Source: Streptomyces actinomycinicus
Lineage (GTDB): Bacteria; Actinomycetota; Actinomycetes; Streptomycetales; Streptomycetaceae
Assembly (NCBI RefSeq): GCF_016741775.1
Contig: NZ_JAERRK010000009.1
Location: 62,001 to 126,000 of the forward strand
DNA length: 64,000 bases
Reading direction: 5' to 3'
In this document: positions 15,604-23,112 of the stretch, piece after piece
Layout: each line of letters begins with the position of its first letter
How positions within the stretch are numbered: the first letter of the stretch is position 1
Program-made: the position numbers and the translations under genes
Notes under the pieces: model-generated
Seen by the model: only the letters and a program-made list of their open reading frames with translations
Told to the model about the DNA's origin: nothing
The model's database searches: none

Positions 15604-16889
15604 ACCGGATCTGCCTGAGCCTGCCCACCAACCGGGCCTGCTCCGCCACGATCACCGCGATCCACCAGGAGGCGTCCTACGCCGCCCGCCGCTTCGGCGC
15701 CGACGTCCACCTGCTGATCCTGGACTCCGCCGGCCACCGCACCCGCGCCCGGCACACCGGCACCGTCGCCGCGCTGCCCGCCGCACAGGGCGTGACCGTC
15801 CACCACCTCGACGAGGCACGGCAACGCACCCGGCTGCGCCGCACCATCGAGCGGGCCGGCCTGCCCGAGCCGGACCGGATGCTCCGCCTCCTGCTGCCGC
15901 CCGCCGTCTCCTACGGCGCCTGCACCGATCGCGCCTTCCTGCTGGCCGCCGCCCTCGGCTGCGACTCGGTGCACCGCCGGGACTCCGACAGCGCCTACCA
16001 ACTCCTCGACGGCGAGCCGGTCTTCCCCGTCCACCACGAACTGCCCTGGCTGGGCCGCCCCGCCGCCGAGGCCGCGGCCGCCGTCACCCGCACGGACCTC
16101 GACGCCGCCCACGCCCGTCGCCCGGTGTCGCTGGCCGGCGCCTCCTTCATCGGTGAACCGTCCGTCGACATCGCCGAGATGCGCCGGCTGGACGAGGGCG
16201 TCCACCACGACGTGGTCGGCCTGTGGGCGCCCGCCGACGCCTCACCGGAACAGCGGCGCGCGCTGGTCGAGGAGTCCTTCACCGGCGCCGGCACGGCACC
16301 CTTCACCGGCGACGACTCCACCCTGGCCCTCGTGGACCCGATGCGGGTCGACATGTGCAACATCGCCTTCCACCGCGACGTCTACGAACGGGTCCCGCTG
16401 CCCCCGGCGACGGACACCATCGGCAGCGACTACTTCCTCATCCACCTGGTCCACGACGCCACGCTCCCCGGCATCCTGCACAACCGGCACATCGAGAACT
16501 TCTACACCCCCGAACGCCGCACCGACGCCGGCTTCCTGGCCTACCAGACCCGCTTCGTGAAGTTCCTGCTGTCGATGCACTACTTCCACCACGTCTACGG
16601 CCGGATGACCTCCGAGGGCGCAAGGCTGCTGGACACCCGGCAGCACGTCCGGCCCGACCTGATCGCTCAGTTGCTCCGCGAGAGCACGCACCTGGACCGC
16701 GCCGAGAACGTCTGGCGCCTGGACCGGGTGGACACCGCGTACCGGAAGCTGGGGGGACGGTACGCGGCCGTCGCCGACCGGCTCGCCGAGCACCGCGACC
16801 GGTTGCTGGACGCCGCACGGTCCGACATCGAGGACTTCGCAGACCTGATCGAAGCCTGGCCGGCCCTGATCGAGGCGGCCCGCACATGA
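15600..16889 (+). CDS. Uncharacterised protein (DUF6271-like), possibly glycosyltransferase-fold
   Basis: 429 residues, starting with GTG in the GTGA overlap with the dioxygenase. I recognise no catalytic domain with certainty. The N-terminus (RICLSLPTNRACSATITAIHQEASYAARRFGADVHLLILDS) resembles the nucleotide-sugar-binding start of family A glycosyltransferases. A later CDSVHRRDSDSAYQL segment with Asp residues could act as a DxD-like metal site. The protein resembles a Streptomyces family I recall as DUF6271 that travels with PhyH-type dioxygenases; this is unverified. Its conserved coupling to the dioxygenase and the PLP decarboxylase implies a step in the same biosynthesis. Confidence 0.6.
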   Translation: MNRICLSLPTNRACSATITAIHQEASYAARRFGADVHLLILDSAGHRTRARHTGTVAALPAAQGVTVHHLDEARQRTRLRRTIERAGLPEPDRMLRLLLPPAVSYGACTDRAFLLAAALGCDSVHRRDSDSAYQLLDGEPVFPVHHELPWLGRPAAEAAAAVTRTDLDAAHARRPVSLAGASFIGEPSVDIAEMRRLDEGVHHDVVGLWAPADASPEQRRALVEESFTGAGTAPFTGDDSTLALVDPMRVDMCNIAFHRDVYERVPLPPATDTIGSDYFLIHLVHDATLPGILHNRHIENFYTPERRTDAGFLAYQTRFVKFLLSMHYFHHVYGRMTSEGARLLDTRQHVRPDLIAQLLRESTHLDRAENVWRLDRVDTAYRKLGGRYAAVADRLAEHRDRLLDAARSDIEDFADLIEAWPALIEAART

Positions 16890-18172
16890 GCGGCCCGCAC
16901 AGGAGCGTTCCGAAGGGGCGCGGGGAACTGCGCGACCAGCCACGAGGCGGCGGCGGACGCGCGACGGCACGGCACGACACGCCGGCAGGCGCACTCGGCG
17001 GACACCTCGCCGCGGCCGAGTCCGACCGCATCGTCTACGACCTCGCCGGCATAGAACACCGTTACGACGCCCTGCTGGAGGAACTGCCGGGAATCGACGT
17101 CCGTTTCGCCCTCAAGGCCTGCCCGGTCGACGAGGTCCTGCGCTGCCTCGTGGAGCGCGGGGCGGGATTCGACGCGGCGAGCCCCGCCGAAATCGTCCAG
17201 GCACTCCGCGCCGGCGTGGAACTGCACCGCGTCCACTACGGCAACACCGTCAAGTCCGACCGCGACATCGCCGAAGCCCACCGCCTGGGTGTCCGCACCT
17301 TCGCCACCGACAGCGTCCAGGACGTCACCGCGATCGCCGAACACGCCCCCGGCGCCCGGGTGTTCTGCCGCCTGGCCACCAGCGGCGAGGGCGCTCTGTG
17401 GGGCCTGAACCGCAAGTTCGGCTGTTCACCCGAGGACGCCGTCCGGATCCTCGGCACGGCGCGCGCCTGCGGTCTCACCCCGGCCGGCCTGTCCGTGCAC
17501 GTCGGCTCCCAGCAGATGACCGGCGAGGCCTGGCAACAGGCCCTGGACACCCTCGCCGAGGTGCTCGTCACGCTGGACGGGCTCGGGATCGTACCGGACC
17601 ACGTGAACCTGGGCGGCGGCCTGCCCGCGCTCGGTTACCTCGACCGGCACGGCACCCCCCTCGACCCGCCGCTGGACAAGATCTTCACCGTCGTCCGCGA
17701 GGGGATGGACCGGCTGAACGGCCTGACCGCCGCCCCGCTCCGCTTCGTCGTCGAGCCGGGGCGCCACCTAGTCGCCGACCACGGCGCGGTCCGGGCCCAC
17801 GTGTACCGGCTGACCGAACGCGCCCAGCCGGACGGCACGCACGCCCGCTGGCTGTACCTGAGCGTGGGCAAGTTCAACGGCCTGTACGAGATGGACCAGG
17901 TGCGACACCGGCTGGTCTTCCCCGCACAGGCGGACGAGGCCGAGGAGACGTACGTGCCCGCCGTCGTCGCGGGCCCCACCTGCGACAGCGACGACGCCTA
18001 CGGCGAGGGCCGGTACCCGGCCCGGGTGCCCCGCTCCCTCGCCTCCGGCGACCCCGTCTGGATCCTGTCCGCGGGCGCCTACGCCACCAGCTACACGACC
18101 CAGGGCTTCAACGGCATCCGCCCGCTGCCGTGCGTGTGCGCACGCGGCCCCGGAAGGACACCACTGACATGA
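16886..18172 (+). CDS. Type III PLP-dependent amino acid decarboxylase (ornithine/lysine decarboxylase-like)
   Basis: 428 residues of the alanine-racemase-fold decarboxylase family (fold-type III PLP). The PLP lysine is in VRFALKACPVDEVLR, the His stacking on PLP in GLSVHVGSQQ, the phosphate-binding loop in VNLGGGLPA, the second glycine-rich block in VVEPGRHLVAD, and the cross-subunit cysteine motif in AGPTCDSDD. That last motif is characteristic of ornithine and diaminopimelate decarboxylases. The first 35 residues are encoded by a dispersed repeat (copy B), and no alternative start is present before the conserved core. It could decarboxylate ornithine, lysine or a diamino acid to a diamine building block. 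Confidence 0.83.
   Translation: MSGPHRSVPKGRGELRDQPRGGGGRATARHDTPAGALGGHLAAAESDRIVYDLAGIEHRYDALLEELPGIDVRFALKACPVDEVLRCLVERGAGFDAASPAEIVQALRAGVELHRVHYGNTVKSDRDIAEAHRLGVRTFATDSVQDVTAIAEHAPGARVFCRLATSGEGALWGLNRKFGCSPEDAVRILGTARACGLTPAGLSVHVGSQQMTGEAWQQALDTLAEVLVTLDGLGIVPDHVNLGGGLPALGYLDRHGTPLDPPLDKIFTVVREGMDRLNGLTAAPLRFVVEPGRHLVADHGAVRAHVYRLTERAQPDGTHARWLYLSVGKFNGLYEMDQVRHRLVFPAQADEAEETYVPAVVAGPTCDSDDAYGEGRYPARVPRSLASGDPVWILSAGAYATSYTTQGFNGIRPLPCVCARGPGRTPLT
16913..16946. repeat. Dispersed Streptomyces-type short repeat, copy B
   Basis: AAGGGGCGCGGGGAAC is identical to the start of copy A at 949, followed by a similar GCGCGAC/GCCACGA block. Here the element lies inside the 5' end of the decarboxylase gene and is translated (KGRGELRDQPR). 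Confidence 0.6.
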
Positions 18173-18696
18173 GACACCTCGTACGGGGCATCGCCGAGGC
18201 CGACTGGCCCCGGGTGGCCGCCCTGGAGGGCGAGGCGTACGCGGACCCCGCCCTCACGGAGGGCGAGGAACTGCTGCGCTCCCGCGCCCGCGCCTCGGCC
18301 GGCACCTGCTTCGTCCTCGACCTCGACGGCCGGATCGAGGGCTACGTACTCGCCCTGCCCTACCCGCCGCTGCGCTGCCCCGACCTCGCCCACCCCGAGC
18401 GGGCCGTCCACCGTACCCGCAACCTGCACCTGCACGACCTGGTCGTGAGCCCGCCGTTGCGGGGCCGGGGGCTGGGCACCCGGCTGGTGCGCCATCTGAC
18501 CGGCGTGGCCCGCACCCGCGGCTTCGCGACGATGTCGCTGGTCGCCGTCGGCGGCAAGGAGGCCTTCTGGCGGGCCAACGGCTACCGGGCGCACCCCACG
18601 GCGGCCGTCCCGCCGGACTACGGCGGCGACGCCGTCTACATGTCGGCACGGGTGGCCGCCGTACCCCGTCCGCACGAGGCCCGGGAGGCCGTGTGA
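18169..18696 (+). CDS. GNAT-family N-acetyltransferase
   Basis: 175 residues. The acetyl-CoA pyrophosphate loop is LVVSPPLRGRGLGTRLVRHL (about 86-105), preceded by a beta strand around HLHDL. The fourth motif is KEAFWRANGYRAHPT. It starts at ATG 18169 within the ATGA overlap with the decarboxylase, behind a GGAAGGA site. In this operon it may acetylate the product or an intermediate amine, either as a tailoring step or for self-protection; both are inference. Confidence 0.83.
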   Translation: MRHLVRGIAEADWPRVAALEGEAYADPALTEGEELLRSRARASAGTCFVLDLDGRIEGYVLALPYPPLRCPDLAHPERAVHRTRNLHLHDLVVSPPLRGRGLGTRLVRHLTGVARTRGFATMSLVAVGGKEAFWRANGYRAHPTAAVPPDYGGDAVYMSARVAAVPRPHEAREAV

Positions 18697-19868
18697 TGCC
18701 CGAGCCCTCGTTCCGGCACGCCAAGTGGTCGATCGCGGCCCTGTTCGGCTTCCTCGGCTTCCAGTACGGCACCTGGATCTCCCGCCTTCCGGCGCTGAAG
18801 GCCCGCCTGGACCTGGGCGCCGGCGAGGTGGGTCTGCTGCTGATGGCCTGCGGGGCGGGTGCGGCGGCCTCCTTTCCGCTGGTCGCCGCACTGATGCGGC
18901 GGCTCGGCTCACGGCGGCTGTCCCTCGCCTCCGCCGCGTGCCTGGTCGCGGTGCCGGCCGCGCTGTCCGCCGTGCCGAACCAGCCGCTCGCGCTGCTCGC
19001 CGTGTGCGCCGACGGCGTCGCGGTCGGCTGCCTCAACGTCGCCATGAACGCGCAGGGCGCCGCCCTGGAGAGCACCCACGGGCGTACGGCCATGTCCCAG
19101 CTGCACGCCACCTTCAGCGCCGGTCTGCTCGCCGCCGCCCTGCTCGCGTCCGGTGTCACCACACTGACCGGGTCGGTCCCGGCCCATTTCGCCGTCGCCG
19201 GGGCCCTGCTGCTGCTCCTGCTCGGCGCCGCCCGCCCGGGCCTGCTGACGCGGCAGGAGCCGGGCGCCACGGGCCCGGAAGGGCGAAAGCGGCGCGCCGC
19301 ACTCGCCCTGCCCTCCGGCACGACCCTCCTCATGGGCTGCGCCATGGCCTTCGGCACGATCACCGAAGGCGCCATGAACGACTGGTCCACGCTCTACCTG
19401 AAGGACGTCGTCGAGGCGTCCGCGTCCGTCGCCCCGCTCGGCATCGCCGTCGTCTCCGTGATGATGCTGCTGGCCCGACTGCTGGCGGACCGCTGGCGCA
19501 CCCGCTGGGGCGACGGACGCGTGGTGCGCGCGGGCAGCGCCGTGGCCGCCGCCGGCCTGGGCCTCGCCCTGCTGACCGGCGGGGTGGTGCCGACGCTGCT
19601 CGGCTTCGCCTGCGTCGGCCTCGGCGCGGCGGCCGTCACCCCGTGCGTGTACGTGGCGGCGGCCGGCCGCGGCCCGGACGCCCTGGCGCTGGTCGCCGCG
19701 ATGGGCACCACCGGTCTGCTGGGCGGGCCGGCCCTGATCGGCTTCGTGGCGGGCGCGGCGAGCCTCACCCTGGGCATGGCCACCGTGGCGGCCTCGGCCC
19801 TGATCGTCACGCTGACCGCCTTCTGGATCCCGTGGCGGGCCCGGGCCGGCGCCCTCGTGACGTCCTGA
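18693..19868 (+). CDS. Major facilitator superfamily transporter (YbjJ-like)
   Basis: About 390 residues with about twelve hydrophobic segments. The first helix and loop read WSIAALFGFLGFQYGTWISRLPALKARL, and the A-loop-like ALMRRLGSRRLSLAS lies between helices 2 and 3. This resembles sugar/drug MFS exporters of the YbjJ type. A central LLTRQEPGATGPEGRKRR loop links the two bundles. GTG 18693 or ATG 18696 can start it; GGGAGG is upstream and both overlap the GNAT stop. As last gene of the five-gene operon it is the likely exporter of the cluster product. Confidence 0.82.
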   Translation: MMPEPSFRHAKWSIAALFGFLGFQYGTWISRLPALKARLDLGAGEVGLLLMACGAGAAASFPLVAALMRRLGSRRLSLASAACLVAVPAALSAVPNQPLALLAVCADGVAVGCLNVAMNAQGAALESTHGRTAMSQLHATFSAGLLAAALLASGVTTLTGSVPAHFAVAGALLLLLLGAARPGLLTRQEPGATGPEGRKRRAALALPSGTTLLMGCAMAFGTITEGAMNDWSTLYLKDVVEASASVAPLGIAVVSVMMLLARLLADRWRTRWGDGRVVRAGSAVAAAGLGLALLTGGVVPTLLGFACVGLGAAAVTPCVYVAAAGRGPDALALVAAMGTTGLLGGPALIGFVAGAASLTLGMATVAASALIVTLTAFWIPWRARAGALVTS

Positions 19869-19876
19869 GCCGGACA

Positions 19877-19926
19877 CGGCCGGGCCGGCCGAGGGGTCGG
19901 CCCCCGCGGCCGGTCCGGCCCGGCCG
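19877..19926. terminator. Bidirectional terminator between convergent operons
   Basis: CGGCCGGGCCGG (19877-19888) pairs perfectly with CCGGCCCGGCCG (19915-19926). The 26-nt loop can itself fold. It lies between the convergent MFS and SbnA-like genes. Confidence 0.5.
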
Positions 19927-19938
19927 GCACCGCGCCTC

Positions 19939-20961
19939 CTAGGATCTGCGGCGGCGGCCCGAGGGACGCACCGCGGAGTTCTCCTCCCACGGGCTGTCCA
20001 CCCGAATGGACTCGACCATCTGATCGCCGTACAGATCCTGCAGCCAGTTGGTCTGGTAGACGGTGTCGAGGTAGCGCTCGCCGAGGTCGGGGGCGATGGC
20101 CACCGCGGTGACGTCACGTGTGTCGTGCCGGGCCAGCCAGTCCGTCGCGGCACTGACCACGGTCCCCGTGGAGCCGCCGAACAGGAAACCCCGGCGGGCC
20201 AGGCGGTGACAGGTGTGGATGGTGTCCGCCTCCTCCACCCGGATCACCTCGTCCACGTACGACTCGTCGAGCAGCGGGGGACGCATGCTCATGCCGAGGC
20301 CGGGGATCATCCGGCGGCCGGGTTTGCCGCCGAAGGCCACCGACCCCACGCTGTCCACGGCGACGATCCGCACCGGCCGCCGCCACTTGCGGAACCAGCG
20401 CGCGCAGCCCATCAGGGTCCCGGCGGTGCCCGCCCCGACGAACAGCACGTCCAGCTGCGGGAAGTTGCTGGCGATCTCCGGCGCGGTCGTGCGGTAGTGG
20501 GCCCGCCAGTTCCCCGGGTTCGTGTACTGGCTCAGCCACACGTACCGGTCGTCGGACGCGCACAGCGCGCGGACGTAGTCCAGGCGCGTGCCCAGGAACC
20601 CGCCGTTGGAGTCCAGGTCGGCCACGACGTGCACCTGGCTGCCGAGGGCCTCGATGAGCAGCCGGGTCGACAGGTTGCAGCGGGGGTCCGTCACGCACAG
20701 GAACCGGTAGCCCTTGCTCGCGGCGATCATGCTGAGCGCGACGCCCAGGTTCCCGGACGAGGACTCCACGAGGATGGAGTCCGGCCGCAGGGATCCGTCC
20801 CGCTCTGCGCTCTCCACCATCTCGTTCGCGGCCTTCAGCTTGATGGAGCCGGCGAAGTTGAAGCCCTCGCACTTGAGGTAGAGGCGGTAGCCGAAAATCG
20901 ACTCTAGATCGACGAAGAGACTTCCCTCGTTGAAGTCGTGGGGAGCGCGGATGACAGGCAC
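19939..20961 (-). CDS. sbnA: SbnA-like PLP synthase for 2,3-diaminopropionate formation
   Basis: 340 residues of the cysteine-synthase (fold-type II PLP) family. The PLP lysine is in NFAGSIKLKAANEM, the substrate loop in ESSSGNLGVALSM, and the phosphate-binding loop in GAGTAGTLMG. The sequence around YLKCEGFN and DSVGSVAFGG follows the SbnA branch rather than ordinary cysteine synthases. SbnA couples O-phosphoserine with glutamate to N-(1-amino-1-carboxyl-2-ethyl)-glutamate, which SbnB then cleaves to L-2,3-diaminopropionate. GTG 20961 has an AGGAGG site. It lies 37 nt after an SbnB homologue, so the pair is diagnostic. The symbol is by homology only. Confidence 0.87.
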   Translation of the reverse strand: MPVIRAPHDFNEGSLFVDLESIFGYRLYLKCEGFNFAGSIKLKAANEMVESAERDGSLRPDSILVESSSGNLGVALSMIAASKGYRFLCVTDPRCNLSTRLLIEALGSQVHVVADLDSNGGFLGTRLDYVRALCASDDRYVWLSQYTNPGNWRAHYRTTAPEIASNFPQLDVLFVGAGTAGTLMGCARWFRKWRRPVRIVAVDSVGSVAFGGKPGRRMIPGLGMSMRPPLLDESYVDEVIRVEEADTIHTCHRLARRGFLFGGSTGTVVSAATDWLARHDTRDVTAVAIAPDLGERYLDTVYQTNWLQDLYGDQMVESIRVDSPWEENSAVRPSGRRRRS

Positions 20962-20998
20962 GGCAGGCCTCCTGAAACCAGGGCTGAGGGCAACGGCC

Positions 20999-22069
20999 TC
21001 AGCCGTACCGGCGCAAGTCGTGGAAGAAGTCGTCGATGAGGCGGAGTTGTCCCGCCCGGGCCACTTGGTCGTAGACGTACTTGCCGACGGCCAGGTCGAG
21101 GACCCCGAGGCCGAACGGGGAGAAGATCACCGGCCGGTCGTGGGGCGGGGCGGCCCGTCCGAGCAGCACGTCGTTGAGCGTCCCGTTGAGGAAGTCCCGG
21201 TTGCCGGTCTGCTGCTCCACCAGGTGGGGTGAGGTGTCCGCCTTCAGACAGTGCTCGACGTCGTCGACGAAGTTCGCCGAGGCGAGCAGGACCTCGGGGG
21301 CGAGGTCGCGCAGCGACACGTGCAGGACCAGCGGGTCGTGCGCGAACCAGGCCGGGGCCGTGATGTGCGGCCGGCCGGCGACCGTGGCGAAGACCACGAG
21401 GTCGCTGGAGCGGATGAGGTCCTCGGCGCTGTCGTGGACGGTGACCTGCCCGGTGGCACCGGACTCCTTCAGGTAGCCGCAGAAGCCGGCCGTGCTGTCG
21501 GTGGACAGGTCGTGCACGCCGACGGCGTCGAAGGTCCAGCCGGTGCCGGCCAGGAAGGTGTGGATGTACCGGGCGATCAGGCCCGTGCCGACGAACCCGA
21601 CCCGGGTGGGCCGGCTGCGGGTCCGGCTGAGCCAGTCGGCCGCCAGCGCGGCGGACGCGGCCGTCCTGGTCGCGCTGATGACGGAACTCTCCAGACAGGC
21701 GAAGGGATAGCCGGTGTCGTGGTCGTTGAGGATCAGCACCGCCGAGGCCCGGGGGAGACCGGCACTCACGTTCTCGGGGAAGCTGGAGATCCACTTCACG
21801 CCGTCCACGTGCACCGAGCCGCCGAGGGAGGCGGGCAGCGCGATGATCCGCGCGGTCGGCCGGTCGGGGAAGCGCAGGAAGTACGACGGAGGGTTGACCG
21901 AGTCCCCGGCACCGTGCAGCCGGTACGTCGTCTCGACCAGCGCCACCAGCTCCTTCTCGTGCCCGGTGAGCGCTTCCTGGACCTGAGCGCCGGAGATCAC
22001 GGCGAAGCTCGGCGCCGATCCCGGGTGGGGCACGGCCCGCTGGGTGGCACTCGACAGCAGATGGGTCAT
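20999..22069 (-). CDS. sbnB: SbnB-like dehydrogenase (ornithine cyclodeaminase family) for 2,3-diaminopropionate
   Basis: 356 residues of the ornithine cyclodeaminase/mu-crystallin family. The NAD-binding motif is VGFVGTGLIARYIHTFLAG (about 159-177), and the substrate side is PPSYFLRFPDRPTARIIALPASLGG and VKWISSFPENV. SbnB oxidatively hydrolyses the SbnA product to L-2,3-diaminopropionate plus 2-oxoglutarate. ATG 22069 overlaps the stop of the TauD-type gene by four bases (ATGA), so the order in the transcript is NRPS, TauD, SbnB, SbnA. The pairing with SbnA makes diaminopropionate the most likely monomer of this cluster. Confidence 0.87.
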   Translation of the reverse strand: MTHLLSSATQRAVPHPGSAPSFAVISGAQVQEALTGHEKELVALVETTYRLHGAGDSVNPPSYFLRFPDRPTARIIALPASLGGSVHVDGVKWISSFPENVSAGLPRASAVLILNDHDTGYPFACLESSVISATRTAASAALAADWLSRTRSRPTRVGFVGTGLIARYIHTFLAGTGWTFDAVGVHDLSTDSTAGFCGYLKESGATGQVTVHDSAEDLIRSSDLVVFATVAGRPHITAPAWFAHDPLVLHVSLRDLAPEVLLASANFVDDVEHCLKADTSPHLVEQQTGNRDFLNGTLNDVLLGRAAPPHDRPVIFSPFGLGVLDLAVGKYVYDQVARAGQLRLIDDFFHDLRRYG

Positions 22070-23070
22070 CGTCCGCTCGCCTCCCCGGTCGGGCCCGAGT
22101 CGCCCAGCCGCCGCGGCTCGGCCATGCCGACCAGCACCTCCCGGTCCCCGGTGAAGGGCTCCCTGCTGTGCGCGGTGCGGATGTTGTCCACGAGCATCAG
22201 GTCACCGGCCTGCCAGGGCTCGCGCCGGGTGTGCGCCTCGTAGGTCGAGTTCAGGAGCTGGACGACGTCCTCGCCGATGGGACTGCCGTCCCCGTGCCGG
22301 GTGTTGAACGGCAGGCCGTCCGCGCCGTACTCGTCCACCAGGTACTCGCGCACCTCCGGGGCGAGGGCCCACTCGTTGAGGAAGGCGATCTGGTTGAACC
22401 AGCAGCGCCGGCCCGTCACCGGGTGCCGCACCACGGCACTGCGGCGCTGCCGGGTGTGCAGCGAGCCGTCGGCGTCCCAGGTGAAGTCGATGGCGTGGGA
22501 ACGGCAGTAGGCCTCGATGCCGGCCCGGTCGTCGGTGCCGAACGACTCCGCCAGGGACGCCCCGATCTCGTCGTTGTAGGTGCGGGTCAGCAGCCAGCCC
22601 TCGCGCTCGAACCGTTCCGTCAGCTCGGCGGGCAGGGCCCGGAGGACCTCCTCGGCGTCGGCCACGGCCGTGGCCCCGCCCTGCCCTGGCGCGGTCAGGC
22701 AGGCGAACAGCATCAGGCCGGGCACCTCCAGCAGGTAGCTCAGCTCGTGGTGCATGCACATCGGCTGGTTGGCCGGCCAGGTCGTGGAGGAGTACGTCCC
22801 CGCGCCACGCGGTTCCCGGGGCGCGAAGGCCTCCGTCTCCGTCATGAGCGGGCCGGCCAGGCGCGCGAACACGGCGCCGGCCTGGTCCGCGTCCCGCAGG
22901 CCGAGGCCGCGCACGAGCAGCGCACCGTGCTCGGTGACCTGCGCACGCAGCGCGTCGCGGCACTCGTCCGCCCAGCTCGCCGCGTCGGCCGGCGGCTCGA
23001 CGCGCAGCATCGCCGGTTTGTCCGGCCGCAGCTCCATATCAAGTGGTGCTGTCAGGGATGAGGACGGCAT
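22066..23070 (-). CDS. TauD/TfdA-family (SyrP-like) Fe(II)/2-oxoglutarate dioxygenase
   Basis: 334 residues. The iron site can be read as MHHELSYL (His-x-Glu, near residue 108) and a distal His in IRTAHSREPFTGDREVLVGM, followed by the 2-oxoglutarate arginine. The N-terminal FARLAGPLMTETEAFAPREPRG and WPANQPMCMHHE segments are typical of the SyrP-like branch, which hydroxylates carrier-bound amino acids in NRPS pathways. A Glu instead of Asp in the H-x-D/E position is normal for this branch. ATG 23070 has a GGAG site. It could beta-hydroxylate or epoxidise the carrier-bound substrate, as DdaC does in dapdiamide biosynthesis (comparison from memory). Confidence 0.85.
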   Translation of the reverse strand: MPSSSLTAPLDMELRPDKPAMLRVEPPADAASWADECRDALRAQVTEHGALLVRGLGLRDADQAGAVFARLAGPLMTETEAFAPREPRGAGTYSSTTWPANQPMCMHHELSYLLEVPGLMLFACLTAPGQGGATAVADAEEVLRALPAELTERFEREGWLLTRTYNDEIGASLAESFGTDDRAGIEAYCRSHAIDFTWDADGSLHTRQRRSAVVRHPVTGRRCWFNQIAFLNEWALAPEVREYLVDEYGADGLPFNTRHGDGSPIGEDVVQLLNSTYEAHTRREPWQAGDLMLVDNIRTAHSREPFTGDREVLVGMAEPRRLGDSGPTGEASGR

Positions 23071-23112
23071 CTCGGTCTCCTTTCGGTCGCCCGTCGGGTG
23101 GTGTTACGGGCC

